DNA from: Rhabdophis nuchalis
Taxonomy: Eukaryota > Chordata > Lepidosauria > Squamata > Natricidae
Length of the DNA: 64,000 nt
Reading direction: 5' to 3'
Assembly: GCA_039707465.1 (NCBI GenBank)
Contig: CM077647.1
Span: 180,113,776-180,177,775 of the forward strand
The notes under the pieces were generated by a model, which worked only from the letters and a program-made list of their open reading frames with translations, did not search any database and had not been told where the DNA came from. The position numbers and the translations under genes were made by a program. This document shows, one piece after another, positions 20,452-59,935 of the stretch (position 1 is its first letter; the number at the start of each line of letters is the position of its first letter).

Positions 20452-21870
20452 GGAAGGGACGCCGCCGCAGCCGCGGCACATCGGAGCCGGCCGGGATCGA
20501 ACTTCCTTCTGCCGGCCCTGGCCACGCCCACAGGCGGAAGCCACGCCCCCTAGACAGCGGTCGGCCAATCCTGACTCGCGCTACAGCCGCGCCCCCCGAA
20601 GCCACGCCTTCGCCACGCTCCTCCCCGCCTTTCTTCGCGCTCTAGGGAAGGCCACGCCCCCGCAGGGCGGCGACGCCAATCCCTACTGGCGCTCCAGCAA
20701 AGGCCACGCCTTCCGCGCGCTCACTCCCCTCTTCGCGCTCCGAGAACGGCCACGCCCTTCTCGCTGACTTCCCAAGCGGGAGAGCCGCCGGCCCCCCCAA
20801 TCCTGACGCGCGCTCCCGCAAAGGCTCCGCCCCTTTCGCGCGCTCCTTCTCAGTCCCGGCTCCAAAGAATGCCTCACAACACTCCCCCCCCCGCGCAGGC
20901 CACGCCCCCTGGATAGCGGCCACCAATCCTGACTGCCACCGCGCGCCCCGAAGCCACGCCTTCGTCACGCTCCTCCGCGCCCAGCCTCGTTCCCGCCTTT
21001 CTTCGCGCTCCAGGATAGGCCACGCCCCCCCCAGGCCTGCGACGCCAATCCCAACTGGCGCTCCAGCAAAGGCTACGCCCCCCCGCCCCGCAGCCACGCC
21101 TTCCGCGCGCTCCTCCTCTTCGGTCCCGTCTTCGCGTTCCGAGGAAGACCACGCCCTCCTCGCTAACTCCGCGAGCGGGAGCCGCGCCCCCTAAGCCGCC
21201 GGCCCTCCAATCCTGACGCGCGCTGCGGCAACCGCGCCTTTCGCGCGCTCCTCCTCCAAGGAATGCCACGCGCCCCTCGCAACAACACTCCCGCCCCTCC
21301 CCGCACAGGCCACGCCCCCTAGACAGCGGCCCCGTCAATCCTGACAAAAGGTTTCGGCCGCCCCGAAATCACATCTTCCTTACGCGCCACCCCGTCCACT
21401 ACTCCCCATTAGTGCCCCCCTAGCAACACCGCCGAGACCACGCCCCCGTAAGCAGCCGGTCCCAATCCTGATTGGCGCTCCTGCAAAGGCCCCGCCCCCC
21501 GCTTCCCTCGCGCTCCTCTCCGCTCACTACGCTTCCTCAGTCCCTTCCGCTCCGCCCCCCCCCCGGCGGAGGCCCCGCCCCCTAGGCCGCCTGCCCCAAT
21601 CGTTACTCGCGCTGCAGCGAAGGCTGCTCCCCTCCCGAGCCCGCCTTCTTTGCACTCCACCTTCCCCAGCGGAAGCCCCGCCCCCAAACGGCCTTCACCC
21701 TTCCACACCCGCTTTTGACAGCTTGACGCCCCGAAAGGAACCCTCGCCCTGCCGCTCCCCTCAGGTCCTGCGCTCCGCTTTTAAACCACCCCCACAACCG
21801 GGGATGGGTGGGTAAAACTGCTTTCGACCCGGCCTCCCGCTTTGGGACTCAACCCGGGCCTCCGCTCACC
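20452..21870 (-). promoter_or_regulatory. GC-rich TINF2 promoter region built of CACGCCC/CCAAT blocks
   Basis: The 1.4 kb upstream of the TINF2 start is CpG-rich and contains more than a dozen CCACGCCC or CCCCGCCC boxes (KLF/SP type) and repeated CCAAT motifs. A block starting GGCCACGCCCCCTaGAcAGCG recurs near 20527, 20898 and 21307, so the region is itself a degenerate tandem duplication. The transcription start is not resolved. Confidence 0.6.
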
Positions 21871-22044
21871 CAGCACCTAAACTTCCGCTCTGTTTCCATG
21901 GAGACCCGCCGCGCGTCGCCCCGCCGTAATCGTCACATCCGGTTTGGGGAAGTAATCTTTCTCTTGAGCGACAGTGGCCTCTGGTGGGTGTTTGTGGGAT
22001 AGCACCAGCAGGGCATCTACCCTCTGGGCAGCTCTCCTGCGATA

Positions 22045-22066
22045 TGATGGGAGTTGTAGTCCCTCG
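22045..22066 (-). promoter_or_regulatory. Candidate ZNF143/THAP11-type site
   Basis: The minus strand reads GGGACTACAACTCCCATCAT, close to the known ACTACAAnTCCCAgnATGC promoter motif. It sits 1.6 kb upstream of the TINF2 start, outside the main tandem blocks. Confidence 0.35.
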
Positions 22067-22129
22067 TGTTTGGCAGCTCATGGGACTTGGGGACTAAATT
22101 CATCCCCGACATTGATCCGTTTTTTACAG

Positions 22130-22265
22130 ATTTACAGATGAACAGAGTTGGAAGGGACCTTGCAGGTCATCTAGTCCAACCCCCTGCCCAAGCAGGAGAC
22201 CTTACATCTGCCTCTACCTAGGATTGAACTCACAACCTCCTGATTGGGAGGCGAGAGCTCTCTGG
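22130..22265 (-). repeat. SINE A copy
   Basis: Same family: CCTCCCAATCAGGAGGTTG and the CR1-like end GACTAGATGACCTGCAAGG. Confidence 0.78.
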
Positions 22266-22514
22266 CCCGCCTTCCATTCCAAAACTCAAGGATCAGGGTC
22301 TCCTTGCTGTTCTCTGAAGCCTCCCTCACGGGGTTGTTGTGTGGGGAGAACGACAAGGAGAGCCTGTGCTTCCGAAACAAATCCCAGGATCTCTCCTTCC
22401 CAGGCATACTGGCTAGTTTATTCCACTAGAACTGGTCTGTACAACAGACTCCGCAAGAGGAAGGACTCTACCACAAGCACAGAGTGATACTTTTCAACCT
22501 TGGGAACTTTAAGT

Positions 22515-23445
22515 TAGGTGGACTTCAACTCCCAGAATTCCCCAGCTGGACTTCAACTCCCAGAATTCATCAGCCGGACTTCAACTTCCAGAATTCCCCA
22601 GCCGGACTTCAACTCCCACAATTCCCCAGCAGGACTTCAACCTCCAGAATTCCTTAGATGGATTTCAACTCCCAGAATTCACCAATTGGATTTTAACATC
22701 AAGAATTCCCCAGCCGGACTTCAACTCCCAGAATTCCCCAGCAGGACTTCAACTCCCAGAATTCCCCAGCAGGACTTCAACTCCCAGAATTCCCTAGCCG
22801 GATTTCAACTCCCAGAATTCCCTAGCCGAATTTCAATTCCCAGAATTCCGCAGCCGGACTTCAACTCTCAGAATTCTCCAGCTGGACTTCAACCTCCAGA
22901 ATTCCTTAGATGGATTTCAACTCCCAGAATTCACTAATTGGATTTTAACACCAAGAATTCCCCAGCCGGATTTCAACTCCCAGAATTCCCCAGCCAGACT
23001 TCAACTCCCAGAATTCCCCATTCGGACTTCAACTCCCAAAATTCCCAGTTCGGACTTCAACTCCCAGAATTCTCCATCCGGACTTCAACTCCCAGAATTC
23101 CCCATTCGGACTTCAACTCCCAGAATTCTCCATCCTTACTTCAACTCCCAGAATTCCCCAGCCGGACTTCAACCCCCAGAATTCTCCATCCGGACTTCAA
23201 CTCCCAGAATTCCCCAGCCGGACTTCAACTCCCAGAATTCCTCAGCCGGACTTCAACTTCCTGAATTCCCCAGCTGGACTTCAACTCCCAGAATTCTCCA
23301 TCCGGACTTCAACTCCCAGAATTCCTCAGCCGGACTTCAACTCCCAGAATTCCTCAGCCGGACTTCAACTTCCAGAATTCCCCAGCCAGACTTCAACTCC
23401 CAGAATTCTCCAGCTGGATTTCAACTCCCAGAATTCCCCAGCCGG
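22515..23445 (+). repeat. 28-bp minisatellite (GGACTTCAACTCCCAGAATTC)
   Basis: About 33 units of 28 bp with consensus core GACTTCAACTCCCAGAATTC plus a CCCAGCCG spacer. Because 28 is not divisible by 3, all three frames cycle through, giving spurious open frames. Confidence 0.96.
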
Positions 23446-24489
23446 GGTCTTAAGCTACCTTTGTAGGCTGTCTGTCTATTGAGTCCCAAGCTTGGTTAAG
23501 CTGTTGCAGGGTGATGATGTAATGAAAGGGTTTTGGAATTCCTACTATGGCCGTGCCTGAAGTAGGCAGATCTTTGTTATGTAGTATACCCTGGCTCAGG
23601 CCTTAAGGGCCCATTGACAAAGGTGGGAGGCTGGGGCAGGAAACTGCGGAGAGCGGCTTTGTCTTTAAAACACGTTTCTCCTTTTCTCATCCAGGGAAAT
23701 GTAATATTCTGCCTTTTTTTTCATATTGTCTAAAATATTTCATTTTTCTAGGACATGTGCGGGTACTAATTTTCTACAAGGCAACCCGCTTCTGACAAAA
23801 ATTAGCCACCATAAACCATGATTTAATCAGCTGCTTGGAGACGCCTTCCAGCTGGTCTCTCCTCTCCTCACTGCCGGTGACCTCAAGCTGCCTTTACTTG
23901 CAGGAGAAATCTAGAACCGCTCACCTCAAATCATTGGCTTTCGATTCTTTTATAATTTGTAGATGGTTTTGTGTGCTTTGGTACTGTTTTGTGGTGTTTC
24001 CCGAGGGTCAGGAATGCAAGAGGAACAGCTATAAAAATTAAAGCAATAAATTAAGTCAATTTATCATGACCGGGAACCCTTTTTATAGTCGGCCAAGTTG
24101 GCAGTTCTCTCCAGATCTTGGAGGACGTAACGGGCACTTAGCACCGTGGGACGAAATCTTTCTTATTGTCTTACTTCCCCTTTTTCAACCACATTAAACA
24201 CTCGAGTATTTGGAGAGGGGGCAGCTGTTCCTGAGCCCTTGGACCGTAAGGGGGAAGAGAAAACATCCCCTCTGAGGCTGTTGCAAGAGAAAATTCGTTT
24301 GCGTCAAACATAAATCCAATCTGCAAGGTTGCTCTCCGGTAAGGCGTCTCATAATTATTACACGGACTTGTGTACAACATCCACGCGGCCCTTGAATAAA
24401 GCTATCAAAATACTTTGAAAAAATACATCACCCACGGATAAGACTACCCTAGAACATGTATATTGTTTTACATGTTTACAGTTGGCTTA
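23446..24489. other. Nothing recognised between TINF2 and TGM1
   Basis: No repeat shared with the rest of the window and no coding signal beyond a 68-codon frame (23835-24041) without support. Confidence 0.4.
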
Positions 24490-24497
24490 ACCCTAGG

Positions 24498-24828
24498 CAG
24501 CGGTGGGATTCGGCCGGTTTTGAACGGTTCGAGCGATCAGCTGGAGAGTTTGGGAGCTCTAACGATCAGCCAGGGAGCGAACTGGCTCGCTCCGATGATC
24601 AGCCGGGGAGTGATGATCAGCCGGCTCGCTCCGACAATCAGGTGGGACCGCCTACCTGCCCCTGAGCTTTACTGACCTATATCCTCTCAGCTGATTTGCG
24701 CGGCAGGGCAGATCGCTGCGCCCCAGCTGTGTTACTCCCCAGAAGTAACATGGAAGGTACATTTTGTGAAAGCTGGTGACGCGCCGGGAGTACGAACCGG
24801 TTGTTAAACTGGCAGGATCCCACCACGG
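24498..24828. mobile_element. hAT-type element, CAGCGGTGGGAT ends, TSD ACCCTAGG
   Basis: Ends CAGCGGTGGGAT and ATCCCACCACGG, with perfect 8-bp TSDs ACCCTAGG at 24490-24497 and 24829-24836. Non-autonomous. Contains several GATCAGC repeats in its left half. Confidence 0.85.
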
Positions 24829-25032
24829 ACCCTAGGTCCATGATGGCATGCTCCATGGCGCACAGAGCCATATTTGGTGACACACCAATGGTCAGCTCCG
24901 GCGTGCATGCGTGTAATCAGCCAGCTGATTTTTTTGCCCTTCTGGAGGGCCAACGGAGGGCATTTCCCCCTTCCCCCGGCTTCAGGAAAGCCTCCAATTT
25001 GGGTAAGAAGGTTCGCCATCACTCCCCTAGGT

Positions 25033-25365
25033 CAGGGGTCAGCGAACTGCGGCTCTGGAGCTGCATGTGGCTCTTTCATCCCTTTGATGTGGCTCTGTCA
25101 ACGGTGCCACGATTTTGAGAGGAGCTTCCGGTGGCGGGAGGGGGGGGAGAAGCACAGTGCGCCAGGAGAAGTTTCGGTTATGACAGGCAGAGGAAAAATT
25201 ACGCCGCGCTAGGAGGAGACTCTATGGTGGTGGAACTGAACTTCTGGTCAGCTCCAGAATTGAACAGGGGGCTTCCGGTTAGGACCTTTGTGGCTTCCGG
25301 TGTTTTCTTTTCTGTGGGAAACAGGTCCAAACGGCTCTTTGAATGTTTACGTTTGCGGATCTCTG
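25033..25365. mobile_element. hAT-type element, TSD CCCTAGGT
   Basis: The left end CAGGGGTCAGCGAAC and the right end GTTTGCGGATCTCTG are inverted with few mismatches. TSDs CCCTAGGT lie at 25025-25032 and 25366-25373. The CTGCGGCTCTGGAGC and TGTGGCTCTTT interior resembles Charlie-type hAT MITEs of other amniotes (from memory). Confidence 0.85.
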
Positions 25366-25373
25366 CCCTAGGT

Positions 25374-26139
25374 AATCCAGGGTTTAGCTGTTTATCCTGA
25401 TATTTGAGCTAAAAATTTGAGGCTCAGCTTATATATGAGTATTGTACATATTTCCAGTTCTTGAAGGCGGCCTGGGCAAGTCCCTGCAGTTTTCTTGAGA
25501 AGGTTTTTTTCCCTCCTGCCAGAAACGGTTAGTTCAGTGATCGTAAAAATAGGGAACTGGAAGGGTAGACTCAACGTTTTGCGGAAGATGGATCAGCATT
25601 AAAACGAGTTGCACAAATTTGTGGTTGGGTAGCCTGGCAACTATGGTGCCATTCCGATAAAGGGCAGCGGGTATTCTTGGCTCGTCATTCTGAATTTTAT
25701 AGTCGCAACGAAGAATTAAAAGTGACCAGAATGACAAGTGAAAGCTGAAAGTAGTTCTGTTGGCAGCAGGAGAGGGGAGCTCTGTGTCAAACTCTCTGTC
25801 AAGTTTCCGAAAGATGCCCTAATGAATTTACGAGCCTCGAGCCAAATTTCAAAAGAAATCCAGTCATTTATTAGGAACAACATCTTGGCAATACCAGCGT
25901 GGAGCCAGATCTAATTTCAGGTTAATGATGGCTGAACTTCACCCCTGTGTCTACCCTCCTCACAGTCTGTGTCATAAATCACATTCCCAACGAGGTGCTG
26001 CAGCGGATCCTATTTGGGGAAATACACTACCAAAATTTGTGGCTAACTGTTTCAAGTTTTTGGTCGACATACAACCCACAAATTTCATGGCTGTGCTAAG
26101 TGACTTTAGCAAAACAAAAAAACTGTTGTGGCCCACCAG
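25374..26139. other. Nothing recognised
   Basis: Intergenic sequence between a hAT copy and repeat R1; short unsupported frames only. Confidence 0.4.
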
Positions 26140-26700
26140 CAGCCAGTGGAGGTAGCAGCGGATTCGGATAGTGAGGAGGTTGGGGAGAGACATGGGCCAG
26201 TCCTGGAGTCTGGGGAAGGCTCTGTGTCGGAGGCAGAGAGGGGCCAGAGCCGTATGCCAGTTATCAGCTGGAGTCAGACATCAGTGAGGCAGAAGAACAG
26301 CTGGAGCCTGTTCCCAGTGTGCGCATGTGCAGAGCTGCCAGACAAAGGGAACAGCTAAAGAACAGAGGTCGACTTTGGAGTAAGGCCACAGGTGGACGAT
26401 GAATGGCCCCTCCCTGAGGAAATAAGAGAGGGAGCGCCAGGGGAGTGGAGTTTGCAGGAGACCATTCATTCTCTTCATTGGTTCCGGACTCTCCGAGACT
26501 CCTTGCCAAGTTCTGCAGATATCAACCTGGCAGCTCTCCAAGCCAGATAAGGTCTGTGACTGTAAATCCTCCCTCGAAAGACTTTGCTGGAGGGGAAGGA
26601 GCAGGAATCACCGTCCATTAATAAAAGGGGTTATTTGTCGGGACCAGGAGTTGGCTTCACGGTCTCGGGAAGCCTCGGTTGGAACAAAAACAACATTTTT
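26140..26700 (+). repeat. Dispersed repeat R1, copy 2
   Basis: Contains GGGCCAGTCCTGGAGTCTGG, CTCTGTGTCGGAGGCAGAG and the GTCTCGGGAAGCCT end shared with the other R1 copies; frames are broken. It lies between TINF2 and TGM1, abutting the candidate TGM1 poly(A) signal. Confidence 0.65.
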
Positions 26701-26734
26701 TTTTAAAGAAAAGCACACTAGGAGTTAAAAATCG

Positions 26735-26740
26735 TTTATT
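26735..26740 (-). terminator. Candidate TGM1 polyadenylation signal
   Basis: AATAAA on the minus strand about 1.05 kb downstream of the TGM1 stop. It lies in AT-rich sequence just beyond the end of a dispersed repeat, a plausible 3' end for the transcript. No transcript evidence is available. Confidence 0.45.
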
Positions 26741-27795
26741 TTCAAATAAATACCTATATTAGTACGAACAGACACAAAAAAATACAGTTTTTTCTGTTTT
26801 TCTTTCTTTTCCTTTTCGCTTCATTCGTTGTCCATATAGGTTAAATGCAGTACGACAGCAAACATAAGGAACAGTTAAAGATTCTGGCTAGGAATTAAAA
26901 AACTTTCTCAGCTCAGCGTTAAGGTTACATGATCAGCTCTCTTGACTCTTCGGATTTGCATATATTTAAATTTGCGTGAACGGCAGAAGCCCGGCTAACC
27001 AACGTATTTTTTGCATTCCCCCTCCTCAGCCACCGGATTTCCACTTCCAGGACAAATCCTGAAAAGGAAAGGAAAGCTAATAATATCCCACCCCAAACTC
27101 CCAACCCCAGCCCACCCAAACTCCCGGAATCTGTGAAAACGTGGGGGGAAATTCCTAGACAATCCCTTTGGCTCAAGTGATCAGACCCCCCCCCCCCTCA
27201 ACTTTACTTCCTAATTTGAAAAGCCAGTTTATCGCTTCCCCGTTGGGGGATTTTGTGCACCGTTAGCGGAAGCGAGCGTGCGCGCGAGTGAGGATCGGCG
27301 TGCGTTTTAGTGAAGGGAGTCGATTTCACGGTGCAACCTACGTGTCAAAGGATCAACGTATGGGGGAGGGATTCTTTGCACAGGGTGGCGTGGGTGGGTG
27401 GCACACCCCTGGGGGCATTGGAGTGAGGGTGGCGAGACGAGGTCCCCGAGCTGGAGGGGGCAGCCGAGCCCTCGACCCACATCTCGGGGTGAATGGTGTG
27501 AGAGAAGGAAGATGCTCCGGATTGCGCCCAACGTTGATCTCGACCCTAGAAATCGCAACTCGATCGGGTGATTATATACGGGGGGAAAAATATGGAGTGG
27601 AACAAAGATGAAGAAACAAGAAATCGGTGGATGACGAGGTGGAGACATTTCTGAAAAGTCCCACCCAGGAGATACATTTTTTCACCAGCACACCCCACTG
27701 TGGTTCCGTGGCTCGGGCAAGCGCCCCCCTCTTCTCTTCGCCACCTGGTTCTGCTGTGCTGTCCCATCACACCGGCACCGCGGTTAAGTGTGGGC
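26741..27795 (-). other. TGM1: Probable TGM1 3' untranslated region
   Basis: About 1.05 kb between the TGM1 stop and the nearest canonical AATAAA. No repeat family seen elsewhere in the window is recognisable here, in contrast with its flanks. The extent is inferred. Confidence 0.4.
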
Positions 27796-56681
<28,886 letters not shown>

Positions 56682-56702
56682 CTGCCAGAGAGATAAAAGG
56701 TA

Positions 56703-57062
56703 GGAGGGGAAATTAATAATTGCAATTTTACGATTAATAGAAGTTAACGACAGGGAGGTATCCTTAATCATAGATGCCCGGTGTGCGACTGGCACACCAT
56801 TTGAACGACATCGGAATTGACAAATTCACCACCGGTCAATTGCGAAAGGCAGCGTAACTTAAATCCTACGTGAAAACGTGGGAGGGAAAATGAATACTTG
56901 TAATTTCACGATTAATAGAAGGTAACGACAGGGAGGTATCCTTAATCATAGACGCCCGGTATGTGACTGGCGCCATTTGAACAACATGGGAATTGACAAA
57001 TTCACCACCGGTCAATTGCGAAAGGCAACTCGACTTGGAACGGCTTAAATCCTACGTGAAAA
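56703..57062. repeat. Direct duplication of about 178 bp beside TGM1 exon 4
   Basis: Segments 56703-56880 and 56881-57062 share CGATTAATAGAAG, CAGGGAGGTATCCTTAATCA and CACCACCGGTCAATTGCGAA in order, with moderate divergence. Starts about 20 bp upstream of the exon 4 acceptor. Confidence 0.85.
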
Positions 57063-57464
57063 TCTTTTTTTTTACACCATTTAACATCCACATCTGGGAA
57101 GGACCGAAGAGGTGGACAAAACTGGCAGATCCAGTCTCAACATCTGGCCGAACTATGCAACCAACTCTAACAATCTCCTACCTACACCTATATTTAAAGC
57201 TGTACGTATTTTTATATCGACAAAGTACACAAAAAATTATGATATTTATTTTCCTATTTAAAGGGTAGAAGCATTTGTTTTGCTGAGAATTGGGGTGGTT
57301 GCCATCTTGACTCCTTTGACCATACCCTCTGGACACCCCTGCCGTGAACTCTGGGTTGGACTACAAGCCCCATGTTCCCTTCCAACAGCGTCTTTGTGGT
57401 CCCACAGAGGCTGCCAAGTTAAAAAAAGGATTTTACACCTATCCTTTAAATTTAAAACTGGTGT

Positions 57465-57850
57465 CCTTGACTGATGACCACAGTTGAGGTCAGCATTGCT
57501 GTTGTTAAGCGAGACCGCTGTTCGATGAGTTTTGCCCCTATTTTACGACCGTGCTTGTCACGGTCGTAAAGTGAATCACGGCGGCTGTTAAGTTAGTAAC
57601 CCGGTCGTTCAGCGCATCGGGCTCCCCCATTGACTTTGCTTGTCGGAAGGTCGCAAAATCGCATGACCCAGGACGCTGCGACCGTCATAAATACGAGTCG
57701 GTCGCTAAGCGGTTCAATTTTGATTAAGTGACCGCGGGGAGGTTGCGACGGCCGTTGAGTGCGAAAACTTAACAGCCATCTCTTCACGGCCTAAGTCTCT
57801 TTTTTTCTATGGGGAACTTTGAACTGATAGTAAACGACCTATAAATTTAC
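57465..57850. repeat. Family M copy
   Basis: GTTGTTAAGCGAGACCGCTG, GTTAAGTTAGTAACCCGGTC and CGTCATAAATACGAGTCGG, colinear with M. Confidence 0.75.
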
Positions 57851-57916
57851 ACGTAATCGAATCCTTAAAATAGGACTGACCGAAAGGTGTCAGCCAGTTT
57901 GGACATACGCCTCTTT

Positions 57917-58134
57917 CCCCGAAAGTAAGACCTCCCTGGATAATACGCCCAATCGGGCTTTCAAGCGCATGTGTTGAAAGTAGCCCTCCCCCCGAAAAGA
58001 TTGCAACACGGCGGCAGCCATGAGGTGATCACGCTCGCCGCCTCCTGCACCTCAAAAAAAAAAATCATAAGCCGAGCGCTTATTTCGAGGGGTCGAAAGA
58101 AAATAGGGCCGTGTCTTAATTTCGGGGGTACAAT
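57917..58134. mobile_element. MITE with CCCCGAAAGTAAGAC-type ends
   Basis: Left CCCCGAAAGTAAGACCTCC and right GTGTCTTAATTTCGGGGG are inverted. The interior has AAGCCGAGCGCTTATTTCG. This is the AAAATAAGAC-type MITE common in amniotes (from memory). Confidence 0.6.
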
Positions 58135-58611
58135 CGCCCTGTTTGGATAACCCGGGTTTCGTGTGTGGTGTGAAGCAACAGCCGGTTTGTCTTGAAGCCA
58201 ACGCTCACACAAGTCCCCAACAAGTCCACCCTTATTTGTTGAGGTGGGCCGACCGTACGACCTCAAAACACCTCAAAACAGACATTTGATCAAGCAGAGC
58301 ACGGGGGATTGGCTTGGCGTTGCGCCTCGGTTTGCCAGGAAGGGTGAGATAAGGAGTGTGAGAACACCCTGTGCTCGGCGGTGGGAACGGGGCCTGCCAA
58401 AAATGCATGTTCCGAGAGATAATGTGAATTCTCCAGATTCCACCACTTGCTTCCTCTCCCTTCAATAAAATCTCAAACCGATGCAAGGGAGCCCAGCCCG
58501 GCTCGTTTCCTCGGTCTTTAACCGCAACTCGGTCGGCACGACAAACCATGGTTTAGTAGTGGCTCGGGCAAAGCTTACATTCCTTTTGAGGGTGGTAAGT
58601 GGTCCCCCCCT

Positions 58612-58962
58612 GAAATAAGGAGGCGGCGGCTCAGTGGCTAAGACGCTGAGCTTGTCGATCAGAAAGGCCGGCAGTTCGGCGGTTCGAATCCCCAACGGAG
58701 GGAGCTCCCGCGACTTGTCCCAGCTTCTGCCAACCTAGCGGTTCGAAAACACGTAAAAATGCAAGTAGAAAAATAGGAGCCACCTTTGGTGGGAAGGGAA
58801 CGGCGTTCCGTGCGCCTTCGGGGTTGATTCATGCCGGCCACACGACCACGGAGACATCTCCGGACAGCGCTGGCTCTTCGGCTTTGAAACGGAGATGAGC
58901 AGCGCCCCCTAGAGTCGGGAACGACTAGCACATATGTGCGAGGGGAAGCTTTACCTTTTTAA
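58612..58962 (+). repeat. SINE B, copy 2
   Basis: Nearly full length: GGCTCAGTGGCTAAGACGC, GGCGGTTCGAATCCCC, then the shared body and GGGAAGCTTTACCTTTTT end. Confidence 0.85.
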
Positions 58963-58984
58963 GTGGTCCCTATCAATAGGCCCC

Positions 58985-59476
58985 GCTTTCTGGCTGACGG
59001 TAGGTCAGTCGTAAGTGGAGACAGTGCGCGACATACGACTACAATGGAGCGCAACAATTTCCGTGGTTGAGACGGTTGTGGAGGGAGTTTGGTCCATTTT
59101 TATGCCGTGGTTATTAAGGGAAACTGCAGTTATGCGCGTCACACGATTGTTAAGGGAATCCAGCTTCCCCACTGATTTTGCTCATCAGACGTGAATCACG
59201 TGACCCCAGGACACTGCAACCGTCATAAATGCGAGTCAGTTGCCACGCCCCTGAATTTTGATCCCGTGAGCACGGGCTTATTGCAATAGTCGTAAGCAGT
59301 GGTGGGTTTCAAATTTTTTAGAACCTACTCTGTAGGTGTGGCCTATTTTGTGGGCGTGGCTTGGCAGTCATGTGACAGGGTGGGAGTGGCCACCTTTTAA
59401 AATGTGGTGAAACTCATTTAACAACGCTCTTGCTTAGCAACCAAAATTTTGGACTCAATTGTGATGATAAATTATT

Positions 59477-59534
<58 letters not shown>

Positions 59535-59870
59535 TTCCTTCCTTCCTTCCTTCCTTCCTTCCTTCCTTCCTTCCTTTCTTTCTTTCCTTCCTTCCTTCCT
59601 TCCTTCCTTTCCTTTCCTTCCCGTTGGGTCACTGGCAGCGGTGGGCCAGATTTACTTCCAGGTACGCCGGTGGAACCTCCTCTCACCGGTTCTCTAAATT
59701 TCACCAACCGGCTCTCGCGAGTAGGTGCGAGCCTGCAGAAACCCACCACTGGTCGTAAGTGTGAAAAATGGTCGTACGTCACTTTTTTTTCAGTGCGGTT
59801 GTAACTTTGAACGGTCACTAAAAAAATGGTTGTAAGTCGAGCACTATCTGTAAAGACTGCAGTGGGAGGA
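58985..59870. repeat. Family M copy split by hAT 59297-59751
   Basis: M runs 58985-59296 and resumes at 59752 with GTCGTAAGTGTGAAAAATGG, ending at GTAAGTCGAGCACTATCTG. The hAT TSD is part of M sequence. Confidence 0.8.
59297..59751. mobile_element. hAT-type element (CAGTGGTGGGTT), TSD GTCGTAAG
   Basis: Ends CAGTGGTGGGTTTC and GAAACCCACCACTG, with perfect TSDs GTCGTAAG at 59289-59296 and 59752-59759. It interrupts a copy of the palindromic MITE-like repeat and contains a CTTT/CTTC array at 59475-59620. Confidence 0.9.
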
Positions 59871-59935
59871 CGAAACAATCAGTCAATCAAAGGATTCTTT
59901 TGATTTTCGTCTTTAGGACAGTGTCTTAAAACCTT

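Noticed and set aside
22518..23264. Open frames of DFNSQNS-type repeats
   Set aside because: The 28-bp unit shifts frame every repeat; no start context, no conservation. The similar frames at 59942-61249 come from the 45-bp unit.
58624..58700. tRNA gene at SINE B head
   Set aside because: The B box is present but the cloverleaf is incomplete, and the same head occurs in three copies with a SINE body.
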